IMG/VR virus record: IMGVR_UViG_3300027833_000137
Span: 1-33,368 of that record
Direction: 5' to 3' (one strand)
Length of the DNA stretch: 33,368 nt
DNA from: a virus
Shown here: one piece after another, positions 6,591 through 13,770 of the stretch
How the letters are laid out: the number at the start of each line of letters is the position of its first letter
Position numbering within the stretch: position 1 is the stretch's first letter
The notes under the pieces: generated by a model
Told to the model about the DNA's origin: nothing
The model's input: the letters and a program-made list of their open reading frames with translations, nothing else
Database searches by the model: none
Program-made: the position numbers and the translations under genes

Positions 6591-7792
6591 TATATAAATG
6601 CCTCAAGCGTATCTGCTTTTGTAAGGTAATCTGCCTTTTGGCTATGATTATACTGTACAACGTAGTCTGTGTCAACCATAGTTAGTTCACCATTTAAATA
6701 TTTTTTAACCTCACCCGCCATGTCAGCAGCAGTTTGAACAGGTACATTTTGACATATATGATTAGCATTCTTAGTAGGATTAAGTAGCTCAAAGTCTCCT
6801 GGCAATCCCATAATAGTCATAGCTTCTCTATATGTAATAAACCGATCCTCGTCTGGGTGAGTAAGCTTGGTTGGATAATGTCCAACAAAAGCACCAATAT
6901 AATCTTTTGGAATAGTTACGCCACGCTTCATAATGTTACCGCCAGATTTTAGCTTTTCATATTTACGCATAGCTGAGGCTGCAGCTCTTTCGTGGCCTTT
7001 TTCTGTCATCCATTCAGAAACTTGTTTATATGTATATCCTTTTTTCTCAATATGAGTAAATACACATTGGCCAGATTTAGCAACATCAGGACTAAGTTCT
7101 TCTGAATATTCTTTATGGGTCTTGCCACCTGCGTCGTGTTCAAGTAAGAATTGATACCATGGATCTTCAGATGGTTTATTTGAATTGATTGTTTCCATTT
7201 GGAAGTTTGACTTTACGTCACGTATTACTTTTTCAATAGGATCGCCGCGTTTACTGAAATAATTAAGAAGAGGTGTTTGTTTATTTTGCCAGAAGAAATA
7301 GAACGAACGTTCACGTACTTGTGGTCCACCATGTAATAGAGACCTTGTTCTATATACAGACATTGTATATCCGTTATCTTGTCCAATTTTTCTTAATTGT
7401 TCTCTAACATTTTTACCAATTTTTCCAGCAAATCCTGGAGCATTCTCACCCCAGAATACTTTTGGCTTATATTCACCAAGAACATATTCTGCAGTCTTTC
7501 CCATCCATTGATTATTTGGATTGTGGTCACCATAACCATGTGACATCATAGATAAACCAGCACAAGGACAAACAGACGATACCACATCAGCTCGTTCATT
7601 TGCTGGTGGTTTTTGGTCTTTATCTAAAACATAATAAGGTATTTCATTATTATAATAGTTTAAAATATGACTATCATTTGAAGCGAATGGTTCATATGAC
7701 ATAAAATGTAATGGTGGAACGCCAAACGCTTGCTGAGATCCAATAGTTTCACCACCAATTAATGGAACGATGGATGCATGTGTATAAGTCAT
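6590..7792 (-). CDS. C5-cytosine DNA methyltransferase-like protein
   Basis: By family, transfers a methyl group from S-adenosylmethionine to carbon 5 of cytosine. Conserved motifs in order: a divergent SAM-binding motif I (PLIGGETIG, residues 10-18, instead of FAGIGG), motif II-like SYEPF, the catalytic PC in SVCPCAGLS (Cys77), motif VI as ENA (116-118, usually ENV), motif VIII QVRER (158-162), a target-recognition-like middle region, motif IX-like TYREAMTIMGLP and motif X NHICQNVPVQTAADM. The active-site residues are intact. It lies in the same operon as a dCMP hydroxymethylase, which should already occupy C5, so its substrate or role is puzzling (see findings). Overlaps both neighbours by 3-4 nt. 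Confidence 0.88.
   Translation of the reverse strand: MTYTHASIVPLIGGETIGSQQAFGVPPLHFMSYEPFASNDSHILNYYNNEIPYYVLDKDQKPPANERADVVSSVCPCAGLSMMSHGYGDHNPNNQWMGKTAEYVLGEYKPKVFWGENAPGFAGKIGKNVREQLRKIGQDNGYTMSVYRTRSLLHGGPQVRERSFYFFWQNKQTPLLNYFSKRGDPIEKVIRDVKSNFQMETINSNKPSEDPWYQFLLEHDAGGKTHKEYSEELSPDVAKSGQCVFTHIEKKGYTYKQVSEWMTEKGHERAAASAMRKYEKLKSGGNIMKRGVTIPKDYIGAFVGHYPTKLTHPDEDRFITYREAMTIMGLPGDFELLNPTKNANHICQNVPVQTAADMAGEVKKYLNGELTMVDTDYVVQYNHSQKADYLTKADTLEAFI
6647..6675 (-). promoter_or_regulatory. Intragenic consensus promoter before dexA
   Basis: TTGACA (6675-6670), 17-nt spacer, TATAAT (6652-6647) on the minus strand, inside the last 30 codons of the C5-methyltransferase-like gene. It points at the dexA-like gene whose ATG is 57 nt beyond the -10. 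A perfect 12/12 match at ideal spacing is unlikely by chance. Confidence 0.75.
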
Positions 7793-8235
7793 TTATTTTT
7801 CTCCTTAGCATTTTGTACTACACGATTCCTTAAATCTGTAGATGAAAATGAGTGTTTACGTTTATTATAATGAATAGGACATAACCCAATACCCGTATGA
7901 TCTGTGCCTTCATATTCTTCACCAACAATTCTAATATCTGGTTGAATGGTTAAAATCATGTCAACGATTTCTTGTTCTGTGCTGAATGGTATAACTTCGT
8001 CTACATATCTGCATCCAGATAATTGGATATACCTTTCAAACGTGCTTTGGACCGGCTTGTTTTTTCCATCAGGTCTATCCACTGTAGGATCTATTAATAA
8101 ACCAACAATTAAGTAATCACATAATGATTTGGCTTCTTGTAACATTACGACATGGCCAGCATGAAATAAGTCAAAAGCTGAACAAGTAAATCCAACTTTT
8201 GCTTCTTGTGGTAATTTAGTTTTATCTAGGAACAT
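7789..8235 (-). CDS. Cytidylyltransferase-like nucleotidyltransferase
   Basis: Predicted to couple a phosphorylated alcohol or sugar to a nucleotide (CTP or ATP), releasing pyrophosphate; closest in look to glycerol-3-phosphate cytidylyltransferase (TagD) and the RfaE C-terminal domain. The whole 148-aa chain is one Rossmann-like domain with the HAGH signature (residues 25-28, in FDLFHAGH) and the C-terminal FSSTDLR (130-136), which corresponds to the ISSTxxR nucleotide-binding motif. Upstream lie a glycosyltransferase and a phosphatase-kinase fusion; together they could make and use an activated sugar or polyol. Substrate cannot be read from sequence. Overlaps both neighbouring genes. Confidence 0.88.
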   Translation of the reverse strand: MFLDKTKLPQEAKVGFTCSAFDLFHAGHVVMLQEAKSLCDYLIVGLLIDPTVDRPDGKNKPVQSTFERYIQLSGCRYVDEVIPFSTEQEIVDMILTIQPDIRIVGEEYEGTDHTGIGLCPIHYNKRKHSFSSTDLRNRVVQNAKEKNK

Positions 8236-9139
8236 TCACTTCTCCATTAATTATTCTGTCAATTTGTTTTGCGTATATTTCATATAACGGTGTTTTATCC
8301 GTTGGAAGGTAATGTATATATTTTGGTAATTTTTTTACTCTAGAAATATCAAAAGGTTTTAAAAGAGTTTCTTTAACTTTTACTTCTGGACCAAATTTGG
8401 CCACATCATAACCATTCTCAGATAACCATTTGTAATAGATAGAATATATGTTTTGTTCTAAAACCCAAAACTTACCACCTATACTTCTTTTGTTATTACT
8501 ATTTATGAAGCCAGTCTTAGCTTTATATTTTTCTACTGCAAAAATTAATAGATTATATACATCCGGGTGGAAAGCTTTATTTAAAAAAGTCATTAACATA
8601 TCATTGTCTTTATGAATAAGCTGTCCTGAGTTTAAACAGAACACTGGCTTTTCTCTCATTTTAGTAATATCAACATATTCGCTATATAATGGTTTTAGTG
8701 CCTTTTCTACACCTTTTGACATAACTCCTAATACTGTCTCGTTATGATAAACATAATCTTTTTTAAAGTATTCATCTATTGGTTGAAGCAAAAATACGTC
8801 GTCGTCCATCATCATTGCTTTTTCAATGTTTAATATTTTATGTACATAAGGAAACACAAGCCATTTAATAGCAACTCCATATATGTCTAGTATTTTATCA
8901 ACCATATCTGGATTATCAAAATTATTAAGTAATGGTTTTACCTTTTCTAACATATCTTTTGTATAGTGAATATTAAAGGTATCACGTATTTCACTTACGT
9001 CAAAATCTTGTTTCCTATTATCTATTATGACATTTAGTCTTGTGTTTGTATCGCAATTAAATATATTATAGTATTTTTTGAATTGTACTAATCTCTCTAT
9101 TTTATCACTTATTACAAAAATCTCATTGTTTGTTGACAT
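8222..9139 (-). CDS. Putative GT-A glycosyltransferase, 305 aa
   Basis: Predicted glycosyltransferase. The clearest motif is DDDVFLLQP at residues 112-120, a GT8/GT-A-like DxD metal site after a hydrophobic strand (KAMMMDDDVFL), preceded by an FPYVHKIL helix and followed by an FCLNSGQLIHKDND segment that resembles the acceptor side of such enzymes. No family member is named with confidence. It starts 17 nt inside the end of the HAD-kinase fusion and overlaps the cytidylyltransferase by 14 nt, so it most likely uses the donor those enzymes make. An alternative is transfer to a surface glycan. Confidence 0.65.
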   Translation of the reverse strand: MSTNNEIFVISDKIERLVQFKKYYNIFNCDTNTRLNVIIDNRKQDFDVSEIRDTFNIHYTKDMLEKVKPLLNNFDNPDMVDKILDIYGVAIKWLVFPYVHKILNIEKAMMMDDDVFLLQPIDEYFKKDYVYHNETVLGVMSKGVEKALKPLYSEYVDITKMREKPVFCLNSGQLIHKDNDMLMTFLNKAFHPDVYNLLIFAVEKYKAKTGFINSNNKRSIGGKFWVLEQNIYSIYYKWLSENGYDVAKFGPEVKVKETLLKPFDISRVKKLPKYIHYLPTDKTPLYEIYAKQIDRIINGEVNVPR

Positions 9140-10145
9140 TGTCTATACACTCCATAATAAACTCTTTGTTAGGGTGGTATTTATAGACACGAGTCACCTC
9201 TGCTGATACCAATAACACCAACATATCTTTGTTTATATCATTTGCAAGAGCCAAATAATCTAATGATTGTTTAAACAATTTAATAGGGTATTCATTAATA
9301 AGTAAGCTTGCACAAAACTTTGCGGCATCCAATTCAGTACATCCAAATACTCCACAAATTGGATCAATTAAATGCATATCACAATTATTAAATAACATGT
9401 TTTTAATACCAAAATCACCGTGAGAATAACTACGTGATAATTCGTATTTTGTTAATTCTGAAGCTATTTCAATTAGCTTTGTTTGACCAGAATTATTAGC
9501 ATGTTCTTTAATGCGATCAATATAATCAATAAACTTTAAATCGTCTTGCGGTGATGCTGTTTTCATTTTATCTAACTGTGTTTGAACAGTAGCTAAAGCC
9601 ATCCAAAAGTTATTTGAGAAAAAGTCTTCGTCATGCTCAATATAATCCATAGTAATTGTTTCACCAACAACTCTATGAATAATAGGTGTTTGAATACCGA
9701 TACGTTCAGCGTTAGCAAACCATTTGCGTGTTTGATGCGCATTTTCATCTTGCTTATGTACTACTTTACCATCAGTATAAATTTCACCACCAGATAATCC
9801 ACCTTCGAGTTCGCGAATATCAACTTCGAGAAAGTCTTCAGGCATAATACCTTTATCGTCAATATAATAGGCCGCCAATGGTTTATCAAACGAGAGCATA
9901 TTAAATCTTACATTATGTTTATTAAGCCAACCAAGCATGCTTTCTTCGTATTTTTTACGGGCATCGTTTCGAGTTTTACACGATATAGAACCACGCGCAG
10001 TAAATATATCAATAATCCAATCCTCGGCATGCAACTTATTCAGCTTTTCAATAAGAGGTTTGTTTGGTAAAGCTTCATCAAATTTACGGTTTTGATGGAA
10101 CGCTAAAGTGTCGTCAAAATCGACTACGATACGTTTATGGTACAT
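9123..10145 (-). CDS. HAD phosphatase / APH-like kinase fusion
   Basis: Two-domain protein. Residues 1 to about 110 form a small HAD-type phosphatase: DFDDTL (9-14) with the nucleophile and acid aspartates, FTARG (48-52) and the IDDKG loop (95-99), like phosphatases of capsule gene clusters. Residues about 115-340 look like an aminoglycoside/choline-kinase-fold phosphotransferase: a glycine-rich GGLSGGEIYTDG loop followed by a VVHK lysine, catalytic HGDFGIKN (242-249) and metal-binding LIDP (259-262). Similar domains serve sugar-phosphate metabolism in polysaccharide clusters. With the cytidylyltransferase next door it may prepare a sugar or polyol phosphate. The start overlaps the Agt-like stop (TAATG). 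Confidence 0.82.
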   Translation of the reverse strand: MYHKRIVVDFDDTLAFHQNRKFDEALPNKPLIEKLNKLHAEDWIIDIFTARGSISCKTRNDARKKYEESMLGWLNKHNVRFNMLSFDKPLAAYYIDDKGIMPEDFLEVDIRELEGGLSGGEIYTDGKVVHKQDENAHQTRKWFANAERIGIQTPIIHRVVGETITMDYIEHDEDFFSNNFWMALATVQTQLDKMKTASPQDDLKFIDYIDRIKEHANNSGQTKLIEIASELTKYELSRSYSHGDFGIKNMLFNNCDMHLIDPICGVFGCTELDAAKFCASLLINEYPIKLFKQSLDYLALANDINKDMLVLLVSAEVTRVYKYHPNKEFIMECIDNVNKQ

Positions 10146-11584
10146 TAGAAAAATTCCTCAAGGGTGGCGCCTGTTTCTTCTGGTTCTTTGATTTCGTTTT
10201 GTTTGCCATCTACTAATGTATACGGTTTTTCATTTAAAACACTTCCTGGCGTTGATATAATAATCTCACCAGCTTCACGTCTTTGTCGTGCACTTGGAAA
10301 ATAGCTTGAAATCCTGTCTATAAAATCTACTTTATCATGTCTTTTGCCTTTTGTCAATACAAAATTTAAAAACTTAGGACCAAGCACTTCAATATCATTA
10401 AAGTTGTAAACTAATTCTTGGCAAGCCTTTGTACGCGCTTCCCATTCTTCTTTGTTATTATAAATTCTATTTAATTCTGCTGATAACTCTTCTTCGCATC
10501 CTGCTTTGGATACAAGTGGTCCATAATATTCACCCCACTTTTTACCTTCAGGAGATACTGCATTTTCAGCAAAGTCCTTACTAATAATAGGAAGAGATAG
10601 AAGAAATGATTCGATTACAGTATATTCCATACGATTGCCATACTCTTTTGGCTCACGTAGACGATATCCACACCATGCTGCCGTAGAACTACCAAGCTGA
10701 TTCATTCCAAAATCATATTTGTATTGATCGTATGCTACGATGGTTGTACCAGTTTTTAGTTTTTCTGCGGGTGGCAAGTAATGCTCACCTTTAGAATTTT
10801 GAAAAATGAACAAAATCTTTGGTTTATATGTTATATGATAAGGGTATGGATCAGTCGCAAGTGTTTTAGACTCTGGGCTTCCAACAGATTGTATTGAACG
10901 TTCACAACCCATCAAAGTTAAATCCCAATCATTCTTCATATATGGTTCAATACGACAAATCATTGCTGGATCTTTTAAGGTAGACATGCGACCCATGTAC
11001 ATAAGGTGTTTCTTGCGGTCTTCAAATGATACACGGTGCTTATCGTATTCTTTTGTGTGAACCCATATTGGATTTTCTACTAAACGACCTTTAAGGCCTG
11101 GATCAGCGTGCAAATAACAATCATTAGCATAACCTTCAAATGATTGTGTAACACCAATGTCTGCTAAAGAAAATAACTCAACAGCCTGTGTTTGTCTATT
11201 GATAGTATTCTTTGTAATAGCGTGGTCATGTATTACAATGATTGGATCACTGATGTTTTCAACAAATTCACGGAAACGATCTATGTATTTTCCATTTTTA
11301 CGAGTTGGGTATGAATGTATGATTGCAATATCACAAGTATTTACTTCATCAATTACTGGTTGAGCGTCTTTAATTTCATGCTCTTTTTCAACTCGATGAA
11401 TCGTACTTTTCCAGTCAGTATTTTTTGCACGATTAAATTTCTGCTTATTATCAAAATCAATTAATATTGTTTCGTGCCCTTGGGATACTAACCACTCTTC
11501 AAAAATGTTTGCACCTTTAGTAACACCACATCCTTCAATTCCTTTACCGAATATGAAAGCTATTTTCAATTTTTCTTTTATCAT
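10145..11584 (-). CDS. agt: Alpha-glucosyltransferase-like (Agt) DNA glycosyltransferase
   Basis: Predicted to glycosylate 5-hydroxymethylcytosine in phage DNA, shielding it from restriction. The N-terminus KIAFIFGKGIEGCGVTK (residues 7-23) is nearly the same as in T4 Agt (RICIFMARGLEGCGVTK), and further similarity is visible in EVNTCDIAIIHSYPT and IIVIHDHAI (T4 has DCDILIINSVPAT and VVVYQHDHSV). Later RMSTLKDPA and the YTVIESFLLSLPII region are the donor-binding half of a GT-B enzyme. It is 479 aa, longer than T4 Agt (400 aa), with about 80 extra C-terminal residues. The sugar need not be glucose. It overlaps the methyltransferase-like gene by 41 nt and the fusion gene by 1 nt. Confidence 0.87.
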   Translation of the reverse strand: MIKEKLKIAFIFGKGIEGCGVTKGANIFEEWLVSQGHETILIDFDNKQKFNRAKNTDWKSTIHRVEKEHEIKDAQPVIDEVNTCDIAIIHSYPTRKNGKYIDRFREFVENISDPIIVIHDHAITKNTINRQTQAVELFSLADIGVTQSFEGYANDCYLHADPGLKGRLVENPIWVHTKEYDKHRVSFEDRKKHLMYMGRMSTLKDPAMICRIEPYMKNDWDLTLMGCERSIQSVGSPESKTLATDPYPYHITYKPKILFIFQNSKGEHYLPPAEKLKTGTTIVAYDQYKYDFGMNQLGSSTAAWCGYRLREPKEYGNRMEYTVIESFLLSLPIISKDFAENAVSPEGKKWGEYYGPLVSKAGCEEELSAELNRIYNNKEEWEARTKACQELVYNFNDIEVLGPKFLNFVLTKGKRHDKVDFIDRISSYFPSARQRREAGEIIISTPGSVLNEKPYTLVDGKQNEIKEPEETGATLEEFF

Positions 11585-12215
11585 AATTTAATCTCCATTC
11601 ACTATATTCATCATCTAACATCGCCCACTGGCAACGGGTGTATTTATGTTTTGCTGTCTTGTCCCATATGATCCACATATAAGCAATCATACCACCAATT
11701 TGTTCTGTTTTGTCGACAGGTTCCAATATTTTAGAATCAAATTTAACTCTGTCTGATAGATATATTATATCACTAGGTGGGTTGTTTGTAAACAGTTTAT
11801 TTCGCTTTTTACCTTCTAAAAAAGTTAAACGCAAAAACATTGCAGTGTAATCGTATTCCTCTGTCCATTTTTCTGCCAGTTTATGTGGCAAATTTTTATG
11901 GTATGGAGGATTGGTAATTACACCTTTAACGTCTTTATCTTTTGGTAACTCTAATGCGTCATATGGCGTATTTATGTCAACTAGACTATCCGGATATACA
12001 TTAAGGTCGTAGGATATAACATCGTGACCATTTCTTAATAGCTCTGATGAAATATGCCCACGACCAGCGCATGGCTCTATAACTTTATGTGGTACATTAC
12101 CGTATTTACAGAGAATGTATGTTGCTAAGGGAGGGGTAGGATAAAAATCATTCGCCGTTCTATTAGGGTCGTTCTTTTTAACACCAACATATATGTCTGT
12201 TAAGTTATTCGCCAC
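11544..12215 (-). CDS. N6-adenine methyltransferase-like protein
   Basis: Predicted SAM-dependent DNA methyltransferase, about 223 aa. It shows the DFYPTPP segment common in phage adenine methylases, motif I IEPCAGRGHIS, an acidic loop (SYDLNVYPD) and the catalytic NPPY. There is no clear separate target-recognition domain, so it could be a small solitary methylase or modify another substrate. There is no ATG near the start; GTG at 12215 has GGTGA upstream and is preferred, but TTG at 12233 is possible. The gene begins inside the dCMP deaminase end and finishes 41 nt inside the Agt-like gene, an unusually long overlap. Confidence 0.82.
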   Translation of the reverse strand: MANNLTDIYVGVKKNDPNRTANDFYPTPPLATYILCKYGNVPHKVIEPCAGRGHISSELLRNGHDVISYDLNVYPDSLVDINTPYDALELPKDKDVKGVITNPPYHKNLPHKLAEKWTEEYDYTAMFLRLTFLEGKKRNKLFTNNPPSDIIYLSDRVKFDSKILEPVDKTEQIGGMIAYMWIIWDKTAKHKYTRCQWAMLDDEYSEWRLNYDKRKIENSFHIR

Positions 12216-12765
12216 TTGAGGGATCACCAACAATAGAGACTATAACGCCAGCTTCCTTAAACATTGGAGCTGATTGAGTATCCCATAGGTCAACCCATGT
12301 TTGTGGAGTCATTGGTGTATTTGGTTTAATTACAACTCGACGAATACCTGCTTGAATAATAAGCTTTGTACACTCAGGACAAACTGGTAAACCATAAACA
12401 TAAATTGTAGCATCTTTAACAGATACACCAGAATAAAGCGCATTCATTAATGCATTCGTCTCAGCGTGTACAATTAAAGGATATTTTAATTCTCGGTTAT
12501 TAAGACGTTCTTCAGTATCATCAATACCTTTAGGAAAACCATTATAGCCAGTAGCTAGGATACGTCGTTCATCATTAACAACAATGGCACCAATTTGACT
12601 TGACGGATCTTTGCTCCAGCATGCCATAAGGGAAGCCATTGTCATAAATCGCTTATCCCATTTTAGTTGTTTAGCATCTTCTTCTCTCATACGTCTTCCC
12701 ATAAAATTGTGATATGACTCTTGTTTCCTATCAGTTGCATCATCCGGATGCACCCAAATACTCAT
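12205..12765 (-). CDS. cd: dCMP deaminase
   Basis: Converts dCMP to dUMP, supplying precursor for dTMP. The 186-aa product (T4 Cd: 193 aa) has the zinc site of the cytidine-deaminase fold: HAE (His100, catalytic Glu102) and PVCPEC (Cys129, Cys132), plus SSQIGAIVVND and the ATGYNGFPKG substrate loop typical of dCMP deaminases. It overlaps the hydroxymethylase stop by TAATG, so the two enzymes competing for dCMP are made from the same mRNA. Confidence 0.95.
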   Translation of the reverse strand: MSIWVHPDDATDRKQESYHNFMGRRMREEDAKQLKWDKRFMTMASLMACWSKDPSSQIGAIVVNDERRILATGYNGFPKGIDDTEERLNNRELKYPLIVHAETNALMNALYSGVSVKDATIYVYGLPVCPECTKLIIQAGIRRVVIKPNTPMTPQTWVDLWDTQSAPMFKEAGVIVSIVGDPSSGE

Positions 12766-13442
12766 TACAACTTGACCAAATCAAAGTGGCGGCTATACAC
12801 GTGCAAGTTCATTACTTGCCATGTAAGGTTACCTTTAACGATTGATTGTTCAGTTTCAAAGTTATAATCTTCAACAAATCTATCCATAAGATATTGTGCC
12901 CAAGCGTAATCATTCTTATAACCAAATACAACATCATTAGAACGCATCTGCGATACCATGTGTAGTTTACCATCACGAATATAAACAGTTTGTGCATTAG
13001 TACAAATGAAGTCTGACTTACCATTCTCGTTGTATTCAACCCAGATAGATGGACGGTTATAAACCATTTGAGCGCGACGGCTGTCTGGATTTTCAATCAA
13101 TTCAAATAGTGCACTATCATATTGTTGGAAATACTTAGGAGAAAATACAAGGTGACCATAGTTTGAATTGATTTCACCGTTTTCATTAGAAGCATATTGC
13201 CACGCAGCAGGTGGATCTTTTTCAAGACCATGAATATCCATAATATTAGTAGAACCGCTTTCATACCAAGCTAGCTCTGCATCAATATAAGATTTAACTG
13301 GTGTACCAAAGATAGCAGGTTCATCAGCAATAAATGATGCACCTAACATTTCAATAGTTTTTGCACCAGTTTTATCAGTAGTAAATCGTTCAGCTTTTAG
13401 TTCTTCAATAAAGTACTCGCGAATATCCCATACATTATTCAT
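12765..13442 (-). CDS. 42: dCMP hydroxymethylase (gp42)
   Basis: Uses methylene-tetrahydrofolate to turn dCMP into 5-hydroxymethyl-dCMP, the precursor for hydroxymethylcytosine DNA. The 225-aa protein is of the thymidylate-synthase fold and closely follows T4 gp42 (246 aa): KTGAKTIEMLGASFIADEP, GEINSNYG, ENPDSRRAQMVYNRPS and MRSNDVVFGYKNDYAW. The catalytic cysteine is in ICTN (Cys147), and Asp178 in KNDYAW is the residue that selects dCMP over the dUMP of true thymidylate synthases, which have Asn. The C-terminus ends shortly after HVYSRHFDLV. The ATG at 13442 has AAGGAGA upstream; a longer open frame overlaps the preceding gene. Confidence 0.95.
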   Translation of the reverse strand: MNNVWDIREYFIEELKAERFTTDKTGAKTIEMLGASFIADEPAIFGTPVKSYIDAELAWYESGSTNIMDIHGLEKDPPAAWQYASNENGEINSNYGHLVFSPKYFQQYDSALFELIENPDSRRAQMVYNRPSIWVEYNENGKSDFICTNAQTVYIRDGKLHMVSQMRSNDVVFGYKNDYAWAQYLMDRFVEDYNFETEQSIVKGNLTWQVMNLHVYSRHFDLVKL

Positions 13443-13758
13443 CGTCTTCTCCTTTAAATCTATCATCAGTATCAATTGGATCAGATTGCATTTCACACAT
13501 AACCATAATAATCATTTGAGTCAATGCGTGATGTGTGTGAGGTAAACCACTTTCAGGATCTAGGTCTTCGCCTGAATGGAATGCCAATAGGTGTCTCATA
13601 ATAGAAGCATAGTGACGTGAATATGGAAACTTATCGAGGTCCATGCGCCAATTGTTTTCGCCATATTTTTGAGCACCAAATCCAAAAACCTGAGCAGCCG
13701 CGATGATTGCTTCAGGTGGAACTAAATTAATAGGTGGTTTGTCATTATCAAATTTCAT
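13435..13758 (-). CDS. dATP/dGTP diphosphohydrolase-like (DUF5664) protein
   Basis: 107 aa. The sequence pattern KPPINLVPPEAI, FGAQKYGENNWR and PESGLPHTHHALTQMIIMV is typical of the phage DUF5664 family, annotated as dATP/dGTP diphosphohydrolase N-terminal domain and related to all-alpha NTP pyrophosphohydrolases. The substrate is not certain. It overlaps the start of the dCMP hydroxymethylase by 8 nt. T4 needs the dCTPase gp56 to make dCMP for gp42 and to keep dCTP out of DNA; I see no gp56 here, so this gene or the MazG-like gene at 17268 may fill that role. That is inference. Confidence 0.75.
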   Translation of the reverse strand: MKFDNDKPPINLVPPEAIIAAAQVFGFGAQKYGENNWRMDLDKFPYSRHYASIMRHLLAFHSGEDLDPESGLPHTHHALTQMIIMVMCEMQSDPIDTDDRFKGEDDE

Positions 13759-13770
13759 ATACTCATTTCC

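Noticed and set aside
9133-9155. Plus-strand TTGACA at the GT-A start codon
   Set aside because: No acceptable -10 at 17 nt (TAATAA only at 16), and it results from the ATGTCAAC start of the gene.
9178-9185. TATAAATA inside the HAD-kinase gene, 38 nt before the GT-A start
   Set aside because: In DNA this AT-rich the octamer should occur several times by chance; the site is within coding sequence and has no other support.
10330-10360. Minus-strand TTGACA in the Agt-like gene
   Set aside because: At 17-nt spacing the -10 would be TAAAGT, too weak to call.
12765-13442. Thymidylate synthase
   Set aside because: The fold is shared, but KNDYAW carries Asp where thymidylate synthases have Asn, and long stretches match T4 gp42.
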